In this document: piece after piece, positions 19,802 through 29,708 of the stretch
How the letters are laid out: each line of letters starts with the position of its first letter
How positions within the stretch are numbered: the stretch's first letter is position 1
Assembly: GCA_963842305.1 (NCBI GenBank)
Contig: CAWJFW010000001.1
Span: forward strand, 1-64,000
DNA: 64,000 nt
From: JAIBJN01 sp963842305
GTDB taxonomy: Bacteria; Actinomycetota; Thermoleophilia; Gaiellales; Gaiellaceae
Direction of reading: 5' to 3'
Position numbers and translations under genes: made by a program
The notes under the pieces: generated by a model
Seen by the model: the letters and a program-made list of their open reading frames with translations, nothing else
What the model was told of the DNA's origin: nothing
Database searches by the model: none

Positions 19802-20512
19802 TTAGTAGCCGCTGAAGCGCTCGGGGCGGACCTGCTCCTCGGGGACGCCCTGGGCGCTCAGCAGCTCCTCCATCGCCTCGACCATCTTCGGCGGTCCGGC
19901 GACGAGGTAGGTGAAGGAGCCGAGGTCGGCGTCGAGGTGGTCGCGGAGCATCGCCGCGTCGATTCGGCGCGTCTCGCCGTCCCAGCGTGAGTCGTCGGTC
20001 ATCGTGAAGACGACTCGAAGGCCCGGGATCGCGCGCTCGAGCTCGATGAGCTCGTCGAGGAAGGCCGTGGATTCCCGGTCGCGATTCGAGTAGACGAGCG
20101 TCACGCGGTACGGCAGGTCGTCCTCGGCGATGGTGCGGAGCATGGAGCGGAAGACGGTGATGCCGATGCCGCCGGCGACGAAGACGTACTGCTGCTCGGT
20201 GTCCTCGGGGAGGACGAAGTTGCCCTTCGGCTGCTCGACGTCCACCTCCGCGCCCACGGGCAGCTCTGCGAGCGAGCGCTTGAACGCCGAGTCGCGGATG
20301 CGCGTGGCCAGGCCGAGGACGCCGCGGTCGTTCGGCGACGTGACCACTGTGATGTGCCGGCGCGGCCCCTTGTCGTCGTCGTAGGGCGGATCGAGGAGCG
20401 TCACCCAGAAGTACTGGCCGGCCGAGAACTCGACCTCCTCGCCGAGCAGATCGAACACGACCATGAGCGTGCCCTTCGCGACCTCGCGCTTCTCCTTGAT
20501 CTGCGCCCGCAT
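19802..20512 (-). CDS. FAD/NAD(P)-binding oxidoreductase (ferredoxin reductase type)
   Basis: A 236-residue flavin reductase of the FNR superfamily. ATG 20512 follows AGGAAG; it starts MRAQIKEKREVAKGTLMVVF. The FAD-binding barrel shows SAGQYFWVTL and RRHITVVTSPND (RxxS/T-type FAD contacts). The nucleotide-binding half shows VFVAGGIGITVFRSMLR and, at the end, YLVAGPPKMVEAMEELL. There is no fused iron-sulphur or globin domain, so it needs a separate electron partner. It converges on the upstream hypothetical gene across the foldback element and diverges from the haem peroxidase gene 130 bases away. Confidence 0.8.
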   Translation of the reverse strand: MRAQIKEKREVAKGTLMVVFDLLGEEVEFSAGQYFWVTLLDPPYDDDKGPRRHITVVTSPNDRGVLGLATRIRDSAFKRSLAELPVGAEVDVEQPKGNFVLPEDTEQQYVFVAGGIGITVFRSMLRTIAEDDLPYRVTLVYSNRDRESTAFLDELIELERAIPGLRVVFTMTDDSRWDGETRRIDAAMLRDHLDADLGSFTYLVAGPPKMVEAMEELLSAQGVPEEQVRPERFSGY

Positions 20513-20641
20513 GCTTCCTACTAGCCCAGCGTGACTGGAACGGATTCCGGTTCGTCGGGCCCGGGCCGTGATCGTCCATGTGTCAATCGAGGCCGCCGCG
20601 GATATAACCCGAAGGCCGGCAGGCCTTGACTGGAGGTGCTC

Positions 20642-22132
20642 ATGTCCCACGGTCACGCCAGGCTCGGAGAGTCCACTCCTCTATCCGTCTTCTACGACCA
20701 GGGTCGGTTCGGCCGGCTGTTCCCGACTCTTCCGGTTTTCGCCGAGGACACGAAGCTGGTGCGGGACGGGCTCGCCGAGCTCGGAGCCAAGAACGGTCCG
20801 ATGGACGCTGCCGACGATCTGTCCGACCCGATCACCCTGATCACCGACCCCGCGAAGAGCGTCAACAACCCGGACAACCCTGCGATCACCGCGGGCTTCA
20901 CCTTCCTCGGCCAGTTCCTCGATCACGACATGACCTTCGACCCGACGTCGAGCCTGGCTCGCCAGCAAGATCCGGAGTCCATCCGCAACTTCCGGATCCC
21001 CGCGCTCGACCTCGACAGCGTGTACGGAAGCGGGCCAGGCGGATCGCCTCATCTCTACGACTCCACGATCGACGGGGGACGGACGACGTTTCTCCTGGAG
21101 GAGATACCGGGTTCCGGAGCGGTGTCGGTCGACGGCGAGACTCGGCTCGACGTGCCCCGCAACAGTCAGAACACCGCGCTCACCGGCGATCCCCGCAACG
21201 ACGAGAACCTGATCGTCTCCCAGTTTCACCGCGCGCTGCTCGGCTTTCACAACAGGGTGATCGACGACGTCAAGGCCGAGCTCGGCCCGGGCCACACCGA
21301 TGGTGAGATCTTCAGGGAGGCACAACGGGTCGTCCGCTGGCACTACCAGTGGCTCGTCGTCCACGAGTTCCTGGTGAAGACGGTCGGAAGCGAGCTGGTC
21401 GACGACGTTCTGAACAACGGCCCGAAGCACTTCAGGTGGCGAAACAATCCCTTCATCCCCGTCGAGTTCTCCGTCGCCGCCTACCGTTTCGGGCACTCGC
21501 AGGTGCGGCCGAGCTACAGGGGCAACTTCGGAACGAGCGCGAGCGACCCGGCCCAGCAGTTCTTCGCCTTCATCTTCGACCCGGCAGCCGCAGACCCGAC
21601 CGACCCGGCCGACCTGCGAGGAGGGAGACGAGCGCCGCGCCGGTTCATCGACTGGCAGACGTTCTTCGACTTCGGCGACGGCAGGGTGCGACAGAACAAG
21701 AAGATCGACACCACGCTCTCGACTCCCTTGTTCGATCTCATGGGCCAGGCGCCGGGCGAGCCGGTATCGCTGGCGACCCGAAACCTGCTGCGCAGTCTCA
21801 CGATGAAGGTGCCCTCGGGTCAGCGAGTCGCCAAGGCCATGAAGCTACCCGTACTGGCTCCGGCCGACCTCGACGACCTGAAGCCCTTCCACCTCGAGCG
21901 CCGCGCGCCGCTCTGGTTCTACGTCCTGCGGGAGGCACAGGTGACGTCCGGCGGCGAGCAGCTCGGCCCCGTCGGCGGCCGGATCGTCGCCGAGGTGATC
22001 ATCGGGCTCATCAGGGGGGACCCGCAGTCCTATCTGCGCCAGGAGCCCGACTGGACGCCGACGTACGGCTCGAACAAGCCGTTCACCACCGTGGACCTGC
22101 TGCAAGCCGCCGGAGTCGTCGCGACCCTCTGA
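20642..22132 (+). CDS. Animal-type haem peroxidase
   Basis: A 496-residue member of the cyclooxygenase-peroxidase superfamily. ATG 20642 is chosen because GGAGGTG lies just upstream. Distal side: FLGQFLDHDMTFDP, with the Asp-His pair used for haem linkage and catalysis. Proximal haem-ligand region: AAYRFGHSQVRPSY. The segment QFHRALLGFHNRVIDD is also typical. No signal peptide is visible, so it is probably cytosolic. These enzymes oxidise halides or small organics with peroxide, but the natural substrate in bacteria is mostly unknown. It is divergent from a flavin reductase gene. The next gene converges 8 bases away. Confidence 0.85.
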   Translation: MSHGHARLGESTPLSVFYDQGRFGRLFPTLPVFAEDTKLVRDGLAELGAKNGPMDAADDLSDPITLITDPAKSVNNPDNPAITAGFTFLGQFLDHDMTFDPTSSLARQQDPESIRNFRIPALDLDSVYGSGPGGSPHLYDSTIDGGRTTFLLEEIPGSGAVSVDGETRLDVPRNSQNTALTGDPRNDENLIVSQFHRALLGFHNRVIDDVKAELGPGHTDGEIFREAQRVVRWHYQWLVVHEFLVKTVGSELVDDVLNNGPKHFRWRNNPFIPVEFSVAAYRFGHSQVRPSYRGNFGTSASDPAQQFFAFIFDPAAADPTDPADLRGGRRAPRRFIDWQTFFDFGDGRVRQNKKIDTTLSTPLFDLMGQAPGEPVSLATRNLLRSLTMKVPSGQRVAKAMKLPVLAPADLDDLKPFHLERRAPLWFYVLREAQVTSGGEQLGPVGGRIVAEVIIGLIRGDPQSYLRQEPDWTPTYGSNKPFTTVDLLQAAGVVATL

Positions 22133-22140
22133 GGACGCCG

Positions 22141-24016
22141 CTAGCCCTGCGGGTCGGCGACGGCCGAGAGCACGCCGTCCGCGTATCGCTCCAGCTTCGT
22201 CGGGCCGACTCCCGAGATCGCGCTCAGCTCCTCCCGCGTCTGCGGGCGGATCGCGGCGATCTCGTGCAGCGTCGCGTCGTGGAAGACGACGTACGCGGGC
22301 ACCTGGTCCACCTTTGCGCGCTCGGCTCGCCAGCGGCGTAGCGCTTCGAACTCCGGGGTGGCCGCAGGTTTCTCGGCCTGCGGGCGTGACGCTCCGACGA
22401 CGCCGAGCTCCTGGAGGAAGCGGCTCGGCTTCGCGCCCGCGGTCCACGTGATCGTCAGCCACCGCTTCGCGCGCGTGATGCCGACGTAGAAGAGGCGACG
22501 CTCCTCGGCGAGGCGCTCCGGGCTCCGGGCCTTGCCGTACGGGAGCTCCTTCTCCTCCAGCCGCGGGAGGAAGACAGCCTCCCACTCGAGGCCCTTCGCG
22601 CGGTGGTACGTGAGGAGATGGACGCCCCGGCCCTGGCTCTCGGCGCCGAAGCGCTGCTCCAGGTCGCGGAGGAAGTCTCCGACCGACGAGCCCGCCGAGA
22701 GCTGCTCGGCGAGCGCGAGCAGCCGGCCGAGGTCGGCCTGGCGCGTCAGCTCCTCCTCGCCGAGGCCAGCCGGCGGGTTGGCCACCCAGCCCTGGCGGCG
22801 CACGACCTCGGTGACCGCGCCGACTGCCGACGCATCCCGCCGGTCCCTGAGCAGCCGCAGCGTCCGCTGGGCTGCCGGCCGCCGGATGAATGCCGGCGCC
22901 GCGCACCTGGAAGGGGATCCCGGCAAGCGCGAAGGCCTCCTCGTAGTCCTCCGAGCGCGCGTTCAGGCGGTAGAGGACCGCCATTTCCTCGTACGGGACG
23001 CCCTCGCCGGCGAGGCGCCGCACCTGACCGACGATGAACTCGGCCTCCGTCAGGCGGTCGGGCTGGACGACCGCGAGGGGCTCGTCGCCGCGTGGGAGCT
23101 GAGCGCGCAGGACCTTCTCCGACCCGCCGAGCTCGGGGACGAGCCGGTTCGCCACCGAGAGGATCTCCGGCGTCGAGCGGTAGTTCTCCTCCAGACGTAC
23201 GACGAGCGCGCCCGGAAATCGCGCCGGCATCCCGAGCAGGTACTCCGGCGTCGCGCCCGTGAAGGAGTAGATCGACTGGTAGTCGTCGCCGACGCCGCAG
23301 AGGTCGTCGCGGTCGCCAAGCCAGCGCTCCAGCAGCGTCTGCTGGAGCAGGTTGACGTCCTGGTACTCGTCGACGGTGAACGCCAGGTAGCGCTCGCGGA
23401 AGGCCGCGCAGGCGGCGGGATCCTCGTCGTAGAGTCGGATCGCCAGCTCGAGCAGGTCCTCGAAGTCGACGAGCCCTCGGTCGGCCTTGCGCTCTTCGTA
23501 GGTGCGGAAGACCCGCTCCATCAGGTCGGCTGGAATCGGCGGCTCGTGGTCGCCCAGCAAGCTGCCGTAGGTCGCAGGCGTCAGCCGCCGGTTCTTGGCA
23601 TGTTCGATCTCCGTCGCCAGGTCGGCCAGGGGCCGAAAGCGGAACGCGCCGGGGAGCGAGCGAGCGATCGGCAGCAGCACCGGCGCCTTCGAGGGAAGGA
23701 GCTCGCCGAGCTCATCGCCGCGGAAGTGGCGGAGCTGGGCGAGCGCCGCCGCGTGGAAGGTTCGGGCGGGAACGCCGGTGACGCCGAGGCGGGCCAGCCG
23801 CTCGCGCATCTCGGTCGCCGCCTTGTCGGTGAAGGTGACGGCGAGGATCTCGCCGGCCGCGAACGCACCGGACGCGACCTGGTGCGCCACTCGCCGCGTG
23901 ATCGTCGTCGTCTTACCGGAGCCCGCGCCCGCGAGGATGCAGACCGGCCCGCGCACGGCCTCGACCGCGCGGCGCTGCTCGGGGTTCAGCCCCGCGAAGA
24001 CGTCCTCCGCCGCCAT
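22141..24016 (-). CDS. UvrD/Rep-type DNA helicase with HRDC domain, one frame break
   Basis: Superfamily 1A 3'-5' DNA helicase for repair. ATG 24016 starts MAAEDVFAGLNPEQRRAVEA (Q motif). Walker A is AGAGSGKTTT; motif Ia is AVTFTDKAA; motif II is VDEYQDVN; motif III is VGDDYQSIYSFTGA; motif IV is LEENYRST. A frame break near 22896 is followed by AFIRRPAAQRTLRLLRD, then HRAKGLEWEAVFLP (motif V) and FYVGITRAKRWLTI (motif VI). The C-terminus carries an HRDC domain (REELSAISGVGPTKLERY). About 625 residues, shorter than UvrD/PcrA, as in the actinobacterial UvrD2 type. Divergent from the ACT gene. Confidence 0.85.
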
Positions 24017-24087
24017 CGGGCCGAGACTAGCGGGCGCAGAGGAAGGCACCTGCAAGGAAACCGTGTCGCGAGCGTGAAAACCCAGGG

Positions 24088-24462
24088 ATGCCCACCGACC
24101 TGACGGTTCGCATGGCCGACCGGCCCGGAGCGATGGCCGGCGCCTGCGAGGCGCTCGGCGCCGCCGGGATCAACATCGACGGCTGCTGCGCCTATCCGGC
24201 GGGCACGGCAGGGCAGGTCCATCTGCTCGTGGAGGACGCCGCGGCCGCCCGCCAGGCGCTGACCGCGGCCGGGTACGAGATGGTCCAGGACCGGCAGGTG
24301 ATCGTCCACGAGCTCGCGGACGTCCCGGGCTCCGCCGGCGCCTGTCTCCGCAAGATCGCGAACGCGGATCTCAACCTCGAGCTGGTCTACCTGGCGACGG
24401 CGACCCGGCTCGTCATCGGGGTCGACGACCTCGCGGCCGCCCAGGCGGCCCTGCAGGGTTAG
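24088..24462 (+). CDS. Tandem ACT-domain protein
   Basis: A 124-residue protein with two ACT-type ligand-binding units. The first is TVRMADRPGAMAGACEALGA followed by GINIDGCC and QVHLLVEDAAAARQAL. The second is degenerate: IVHELADVPGSAGACLRKIA then LNLELVYLA. ACT domains usually bind amino acids and regulate enzymes; here there is no fused enzyme. Start by first ATG; no strong ribosome site. It converges on the GGDEF-EAL gene with only two bases between the stops. Confidence 0.75.
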   Translation: MPTDLTVRMADRPGAMAGACEALGAAGINIDGCCAYPAGTAGQVHLLVEDAAAARQALTAAGYEMVQDRQVIVHELADVPGSAGACLRKIANADLNLELVYLATATRLVIGVDDLAAAQAALQG

Positions 24463-24464
24463 GG

Positions 24465-26303
24465 CTAGGCGGCCGTCTCCGAGAGCCCGTCCGCGCGGCT
24501 TGCGTGGTAGAGCGCGGGGACCTGGTCGGCCGGGACCGGGCGGCTGAAGTAGAAGCCCTGCCCGAGGTCGCAGCCGTGGGCGAGGAGGAAGCGGCGCTGC
24601 TCCTCGGTCTCGATGCCCTCGGCGAGCGGCTCGAGCCCGAGGTTCCGCGCCAGCTGGACGATCGAGGCGGTGAGCACGGCCGTGCCGGACTCGTCCTCGA
24701 GCCCGCCGATGAACTGGCGGTCGATCTTGAGCATGCTCACCCGCATCTGGTTGAGGCGGCTGAGCGATGAATGGCCGGCGCCGAAGTCGTCGATCGCCAG
24801 GCGAAGGCCGCGGTCGTGCAGCTCGTCGAGGACGAACTCCATGCTGCGTCGTCCGTCGAGCGCGAAGGCCGTCTCGGTGAACTCGATCATCAGGCGGTTG
24901 GGGCTCAAGCCGAAGGTCTCGATCTTCGCCAGCACGTGGCGCATGGCGGTCGGCTGCCAGAAGGAGGGGGGAAGGTTGATCGAGACGTAGAGGTCGAGGC
25001 CTTCGTCCTTCCATGTCTTGGCCTGCCGGCAGGCTTCGCCGAGCACCCAGTCGCTGAGCTTGCCCATGAGGCCGGTCCTCTCGGCCAGCGGCAGGAACTC
25101 TCCCGGCGGGACGAGCCGGTCGCCGTCCCCCCAGCGGATCAGCGCCTCGACGCCGACGATCTCCTCCGTCTCGAGTCGGACGAGCGGCTGGTAGTGGAGG
25201 ACGAGCTCCTCCTCGCGCTCGAGGGCGCCGCGAAGCCGGCCGGCCATCGAGATCTGTGCGAGCGGGTTGCCGCCGTCGACGGCGTAGACGAGGTAGCGGT
25301 CGCGGCCGTCGTCCTTGGCCTTGTACATGGCCGCGTCCGCGTGCTTGAGCAGAGTCTCGGGGTCCTGGGCGTCCTGCGGGAAGAGGCTGATGCCGACGCT
25401 CGCGCTGACGTAGATCTCGACGCCGGAGACGACGAAGGGGTCGCGGAGGGCGCGGCGGATCCGCCGGGCGACCGCCTCGGCCGCGTAGCGGACGCCGTGG
25501 AGCTCCGGCTCTCCGTTGTCGGCCGCGTAGACGCCGGACACGAGGAGAAGGAACTCGTCGCCGCCGTGACGGGCGACCATCTCGCCGCCGCGCGTCGCGG
25601 TGCGCAGGCGTCCGGCGACCGCGGCGAGGAGCTCGTCCCCGGCGGGGTGGCCGAAGCTGTCGTTGATGAGCTTGAAGTCGTCGAGGTCGACGAAGAGGAC
25701 GGCGAGCGCAGGTACGCGCGGCGTCTCGCCGCCGATGGCCGCCTCGAGGCGCTGCTGGAAGCCGATTCGGTTGGGGAGGCCGGTCAGCGAGTCGTGGTAG
25801 GCGATGTGCCGGAGCTGGCGCTGTGCGTCGGCGAGCGCCTCGGTCGCCTGCTTTCGCTCGGTGACGTCGACGACGACGCCATCGACGAGCACGCGCCCGT
25901 CCTCCGTCTCGCGTGGGTGCATGCGGTCCCACACCCAGCGCGTTCGCCCGTCATAGCCGACGAGGCGGTACTCGATCTCGCAGGCCTCGCCGCGGTCGAT
26001 CGCCTCGTACGCGGTGTCGTATCCGGTGCGGTCGTCGGCGTGAACAGCGTCCTCCCACGCCTGCTCGGGAGTCCGCCCGCCGGGGACGGGGCCAAGGAGG
26101 CTCTCGAGCCCCGCGCCGATGAATGAGTTGCACACGTAGGTGCCGTCCGGCTGCATCTCCATCTCGTAGACGTGCATTGCGACGGTTCCCGCCACCCGGC
26201 GCAGGACGTCGCTCGAGGCGAGCGCCTCGGCGAATGGGTGACGGGTGTCGTCGTGAGAGATCTCGGACACGGGGCGGCAGGGTCGCGGCAGCCCTGCTCT
26301 CAT
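24465..26303 (-). CDS. PAS-GGDEF-EAL cyclic-di-GMP signalling protein
   Basis: A 612-residue cytosolic protein. A PAS domain occupies about residues 30-150 (YRLVGYDGRTRWVWDRMHPR, then VDGVVVDVTERK). The GGDEF domain follows (HDSLTGLPNR; active-site RHGGDEF near residue 241; a second conserved SASVGISLF). The EAL domain starts near 355 (VLHYQPLV, GVEALIRW, IEFTETAF, IDDFGAGHSSL, KIDRQFI, EGIETEEQ). Both catalytic signatures are intact, so it may make and break c-di-GMP. There is no membrane segment. Start could also be the GTG 12 codons later. No partner gene is adjacent. Confidence 0.9.
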   Translation of the reverse strand: MRAGLPRPCRPVSEISHDDTRHPFAEALASSDVLRRVAGTVAMHVYEMEMQPDGTYVCNSFIGAGLESLLGPVPGGRTPEQAWEDAVHADDRTGYDTAYEAIDRGEACEIEYRLVGYDGRTRWVWDRMHPRETEDGRVLVDGVVVDVTERKQATEALADAQRQLRHIAYHDSLTGLPNRIGFQQRLEAAIGGETPRVPALAVLFVDLDDFKLINDSFGHPAGDELLAAVAGRLRTATRGGEMVARHGGDEFLLLVSGVYAADNGEPELHGVRYAAEAVARRIRRALRDPFVVSGVEIYVSASVGISLFPQDAQDPETLLKHADAAMYKAKDDGRDRYLVYAVDGGNPLAQISMAGRLRGALEREEELVLHYQPLVRLETEEIVGVEALIRWGDGDRLVPPGEFLPLAERTGLMGKLSDWVLGEACRQAKTWKDEGLDLYVSINLPPSFWQPTAMRHVLAKIETFGLSPNRLMIEFTETAFALDGRRSMEFVLDELHDRGLRLAIDDFGAGHSSLSRLNQMRVSMLKIDRQFIGGLEDESGTAVLTASIVQLARNLGLEPLAEGIETEEQRRFLLAHGCDLGQGFYFSRPVPADQVPALYHASRADGLSETAA

Positions 26304-26343
26304 CGGCAGGACGGCCGAGAAAGTGAAGCCCCCCGGGAAGAAC

Positions 26344-26349
26344 TAGCAT
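26344..26349 (+). promoter_or_regulatory. -10 box TAGCAT of a probable leaderless gene
   Basis: TAGCAT ends 6 nt before GTG 26356; no Shine-Dalgarno is present. Confidence 0.4.
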
Positions 26350-26355
26350 CGGCGG

Positions 26356-27513
26356 GTGCGCAAGAGGCCCGATCGCATCGAGCGTCTTCCCGACCAGTAC
26401 TTCGCGGGACTGCTGGCCCGCGTCGCGGCCGCGGCGGCGCAAGAGGGCGACGAAGTGATCGACCTGGGGAGGGGGAATCCCGACATCGGGCCGCCCCAGC
26501 ATGTGATCGAGGCGCTCGCCCGCGCGGCGAACGACTCGAGTGCGCACGGGTATCCGCCGTTCCGGGGCATCCCGGAGCTGAAGGAGGCCGTCGCGGGGCG
26601 CTACAGGGAGGTCTACGGGGTCGAGCTCGACCCCGAGCGGGAGGTGGCCGTCGTCCCGGGCACGAAGACCGCGATCGTCGAGGTGGCGCTCTGCCTCGCC
26701 GAGCGCGGCGACACGATCCTGCTCCCCGATCCCGGCTATCCGGACTACACCTCCGGGGTGGCACTCGCGGGCGCGCGCGAGGGGAGGGTGCGGCTCGACC
26801 CGGCGGCCGGCTTCGCTCCCGACCTCGACGCCGCGCCACGCGAGGGCGTGGCCGCGCTCTACCTCAACTACCCGTCGAACCCGTGCTCGGCCTCGGCGCC
26901 TCCAGGGGTCTTCGCGGATGCCGTGCGCTGGGCGGAGGGGACAGGCGCCGCCGTGCTCCACGACTTCGCCTACGGCGACCTCATGTTCGACGGACTTCGG
27001 CCCGCGAGCTTCCTGGCCGAGCCGGGTGCGAAGGAGATCGGCGCCGAGCTCTTCTCCATGTCCAAGACGTACGGCATGGCCGGTTGGCGGCTCGGCTTCG
27101 TCGTCGGGAATGCGGAGCTCGTCGAGCGCGTGAACCTGCTGCAGGACCACGTGCGGGCGGGCGTCTTCCGCCCGGTACAGGAGGCGGGCGTCGCCGCGCT
27201 CACCGGGCCGCAGGCGTCTGTCGAGGAGCGCCGCTCGATCTACGAACGACGCCGCGACCAGGTGGTCGCCGCGATCCCGGGCTCGCGCTCGGACTCGACC
27301 TTCTACGTCTGGTGGCGCCTGCCCGACGGGTTGACCGCGGACCGGATCCTGACGGAAGCCCGCATCGCGGTCGCCCCGGGGGAGGGGTTCGGGCCGAGTG
27401 GGGCGGGCTGGGCGCGCATCTCCCTCGCGACGCCGGACGAGCGCCTGACCCCGGGTCTTGCGCGGCTCCAGGCCCTGCTCGCCGGCCTTGACCAGGATCC
27501 CTTGCAGGTGTAG
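26356..27513 (+). CDS. PLP-dependent class I/II aminotransferase
   Basis: A 385-residue fold-type I aminotransferase. Features are IDLGRGNPDIGPPQHVIEAL, substrate and PLP contacts HGYPPFRGIPELKEAV and VVPGTKTAI, PDPGYPDYTSG, ALYLNYPSNPCS, the PLP-ring Asp in HDFAYGDLMFDG, and the Schiff-base Lys in SMSKTYGMAGWRLGF. The sequence resembles LL-diaminopimelate/alanine-type aminotransferases, but the substrate cannot be fixed from the motifs. The start is GTG, with a TAGCAT box six bases upstream. It is followed by an SGNH hydrolase gene 11 bases on. Confidence 0.85.
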   Translation: MRKRPDRIERLPDQYFAGLLARVAAAAAQEGDEVIDLGRGNPDIGPPQHVIEALARAANDSSAHGYPPFRGIPELKEAVAGRYREVYGVELDPEREVAVVPGTKTAIVEVALCLAERGDTILLPDPGYPDYTSGVALAGAREGRVRLDPAAGFAPDLDAAPREGVAALYLNYPSNPCSASAPPGVFADAVRWAEGTGAAVLHDFAYGDLMFDGLRPASFLAEPGAKEIGAELFSMSKTYGMAGWRLGFVVGNAELVERVNLLQDHVRAGVFRPVQEAGVAALTGPQASVEERRSIYERRRDQVVAAIPGSRSDSTFYVWWRLPDGLTADRILTEARIAVAPGEGFGPSGAGWARISLATPDERLTPGLARLQALLAGLDQDPLQV

Positions 27514-27524
27514 ACCAGCCCAGC

Positions 27525-29140
27525 GTGAGCACACCGGGCGACAGCGGAAAGCCTCCGGCCGGCCTGAAGGTCAACTTCGAGCCGCGGGAGCCGGTCAGGG
27601 ACCCGACGCTCGGCGTCCAGGTCGACGTGGACCGGACCGGGAGCCCGACGAACCGGCTCGTCACGATCGGGGATTCGGTCACGCACGGCTTCATGAGCGG
27701 CGCGATCTTCCGCACCGATCTGTCCTGGCCGGCCATCGTCGCGTACGAGCTGGGGATGCTCAAGACGTTCAGGTACCCGGTCTACGAGCCGCCTGGCGGG
27801 CCCGGCGGAATCCCAAACGCGCCCGGCGGGATCCCGATCGACATCGAGCGCGCCCTGCGGGCGTTCGAGTCGCGCTTCGGCTCGAAGCTCGATTGGTACG
27901 AGATCGTGAGCGCGCTGAGCTGGCTCCAGGGGTACCTCGACGAGATCGAGGACTACTGGGAGCGAGGCGACGGCGCCAAGGTTCCGGCCCGCAAGGAGAT
28001 CCTCCACAACCTCGCCATCTACGGGTGGGATCTCCGCGACACGCTCAGCCTGAACGCGACGAAGGTGCGGGCGCGGATGGGCCAGCCACGGGACGACGTC
28101 TGGCTCCCGCAGCAGAGAGTCCAGGACGACAACGACCGGGCCGCGCTCTACGTGCTCGAGTCGGCGCGCGGGGCGCGGAACCGCGCTCTCACCCCGCTCG
28201 AGGCCGCGCAGGAGCTGGGCAAACAGGGCACGGACGGAGAGCGGGGACGGGCACGGGATCGAGACCCTCGTCGTGATCCTCGGCTCCAACAATGCCCTCC
28301 AGGCGATGACCAAGCTCGACGTCATCTGGAGCGGGACCGGCTACGACGACGTCGCAAAGAAGGGCGCGTACACGGTCTGGCAGCCCGCTCATTTCGCGAA
28401 GGATTGGAAGCTGGTCGTCGAGCAGCTGCGCAAGGTCAGCGCGCGCCACGTGATCGTCGGAACCGTCCCCGCCGTCACGATCGCGCCGATCACCAGGGGA
28501 ATCGGGGGCAAGATCTCCGCCGAGTCACGGTACTTCGAGCACTACACGCGGCCCTGGATCTCCGAGGCCGACTTCGAGCCCGAGAGGGACCCGCACCTCA
28601 CCTCGACCGAGGCACGGTGGGTCGACTCGGCCATCGACGCGTTCAACGGCGCCATCATCGACTCGGTCGAGCAGGCGCGGCGACGACGGCCTCGACTGGT
28701 ACGTGTTCGAGCTCGGCGGCCTTCTCGACAGCCTGGCGACGAAGCGCTACATCACCTACCCGGCCGCGCAACCGACCTGGTGGAAGCCATATCCGCTCCC
28801 GCCCGAGCTGACGAGCCTCAAACCCGTTCCGAACACGCGGTTCTTCGCGGCGGGCCCCGATGGCCGCACGGACGGCGGACTCTTCTCGCTCGACGGCATC
28901 CATCCGACCACGATCAGTTCCGGCGTGATCGCACACGAGGTCATGGCGGTCATGAACCGCGCCCAGGTGGAGTTCAGGACGCCGACCGGCGAGGTCAGGC
29001 CCTCGCCGGCGAGGGTCGACTTCGCCCGCGTCCTCGCGGCGGACACCCTGATCAACGCGCCGCCCAAATCGCTCTCGAGCAACCTGGCGACGCTCGGGTG
29101 GCTCGACGACAGGCTCGACTGGGTGAAGGGGATCTTCTGA
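27525..29140 (+). CDS. SGNH/GDSL-family hydrolase, two frame breaks
   Basis: A protein of about 537 residues. Block I with the nucleophile Ser is VTIGDSVTHGFM; a later block has VVILGSNNAL (Gly-Asn oxyanion contacts); the C-terminal block is SLDGIHPTTISS with the catalytic Asp and His. One-base insertions near 28243 (in a GGGG run) and 28679 split it. The parts between are continuous and family-like. The first half includes an unusual Pro/Gly stretch (PGGPGGIPNAPGGIPIDIE). No signal peptide is visible. Probable esterase or lipase; substrate unknown. GTG 27525 lies 8 nt after TAGACC, which overlaps the previous stop. Confidence 0.7.
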
Positions 29141-29159
29141 CGCCCAGCCTGCGCCGTCG

Positions 29160-29615
29160 CTAGCCCAGGGGCAGAGGCCGCGGCCCGACGGGCGCCGAGT
29201 GGATGATCGACGTCGTCGTCTGCCCGTAGAGGACGAAGCGGTCGAGGATCCCCTCGAGGTCCTCCATGGCGCGGAGGTGCAGCTTCACGAAGAAGCAGTC
29301 CTCACCGGTGATCCGGTAGCACTCCACGACCTCGGGGATCTCGCCGGCGACCTCCGGGATCTTGTAGAGCTGGCGCGAGGCCGGGCGGATCCGGACGACC
29401 GCCGCAAGTGGATAGCCGATCGCCTTCGGGTCGATCGTCGCGTGGTAGCCGGTGATGACGCCTTCCCGTTCGAGTCGCTGGACGCGGTCGGCGACCGCCG
29501 GGGCGGACAGGTTCACGCGGCGCCCGAGCTCTGCCATCGAGAGTCGCGCCTCCGTCCGGAGCTCGTCGACGATCCGACGGTTGGTCTCGTCCAGGAGCTG
29601 CGTTTCGTAGGCCAC
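29160..29615 (-). CDS. Lrp/AsnC-family transcription regulator
   Basis: A 151-residue feast/famine regulator. N-terminal winged HTH: LLDETNRRIVDELRTEARLS, then MAELGRRVNLSAPAVADRVQ. C-terminal RAM (ACT-like) domain: AVVRIRPASRQLYKIPEVAG, VECYRITGEDCFFVKLHLRA. GTG 29615 is chosen because the protein then begins as the family usually does (AYETQLLDE). It is divergent from an EamA-type exporter gene, and palindromes lie in the 93-bp space between. The simplest reading is amino-acid-sensing control of that exporter. Confidence 0.85.
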   Translation of the reverse strand: MAYETQLLDETNRRIVDELRTEARLSMAELGRRVNLSAPAVADRVQRLEREGVITGYHATIDPKAIGYPLAAVVRIRPASRQLYKIPEVAGEIPEVVECYRITGEDCFFVKLHLRAMEDLEGILDRFVLYGQTTTSIIHSAPVGPRPLPLG

Positions 29616-29623
29616 TGACTTCA

Positions 29624-29648
29624 GAACGCCTTCTGTGCGTAGGCGTTC
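29624..29648. promoter_or_regulatory. Inverted repeat between Lrp and EamA genes
   Basis: GAACGCCT (29624-29631) and AGGCGTTC (29641-29648) are perfect 8-bp arms with a 9-bp spacer. A second palindrome, ATTTCGAAAT, lies at 29673-29682. Both are candidate sites for the divergent Lrp-type regulator. Confidence 0.5.
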
Positions 29649-29708
29649 CGGCGCGAATGCCTTCGGACGACCATTTCGAAATTCTAGCGCTGTGGGGAGA
29701 CTTTCTCC

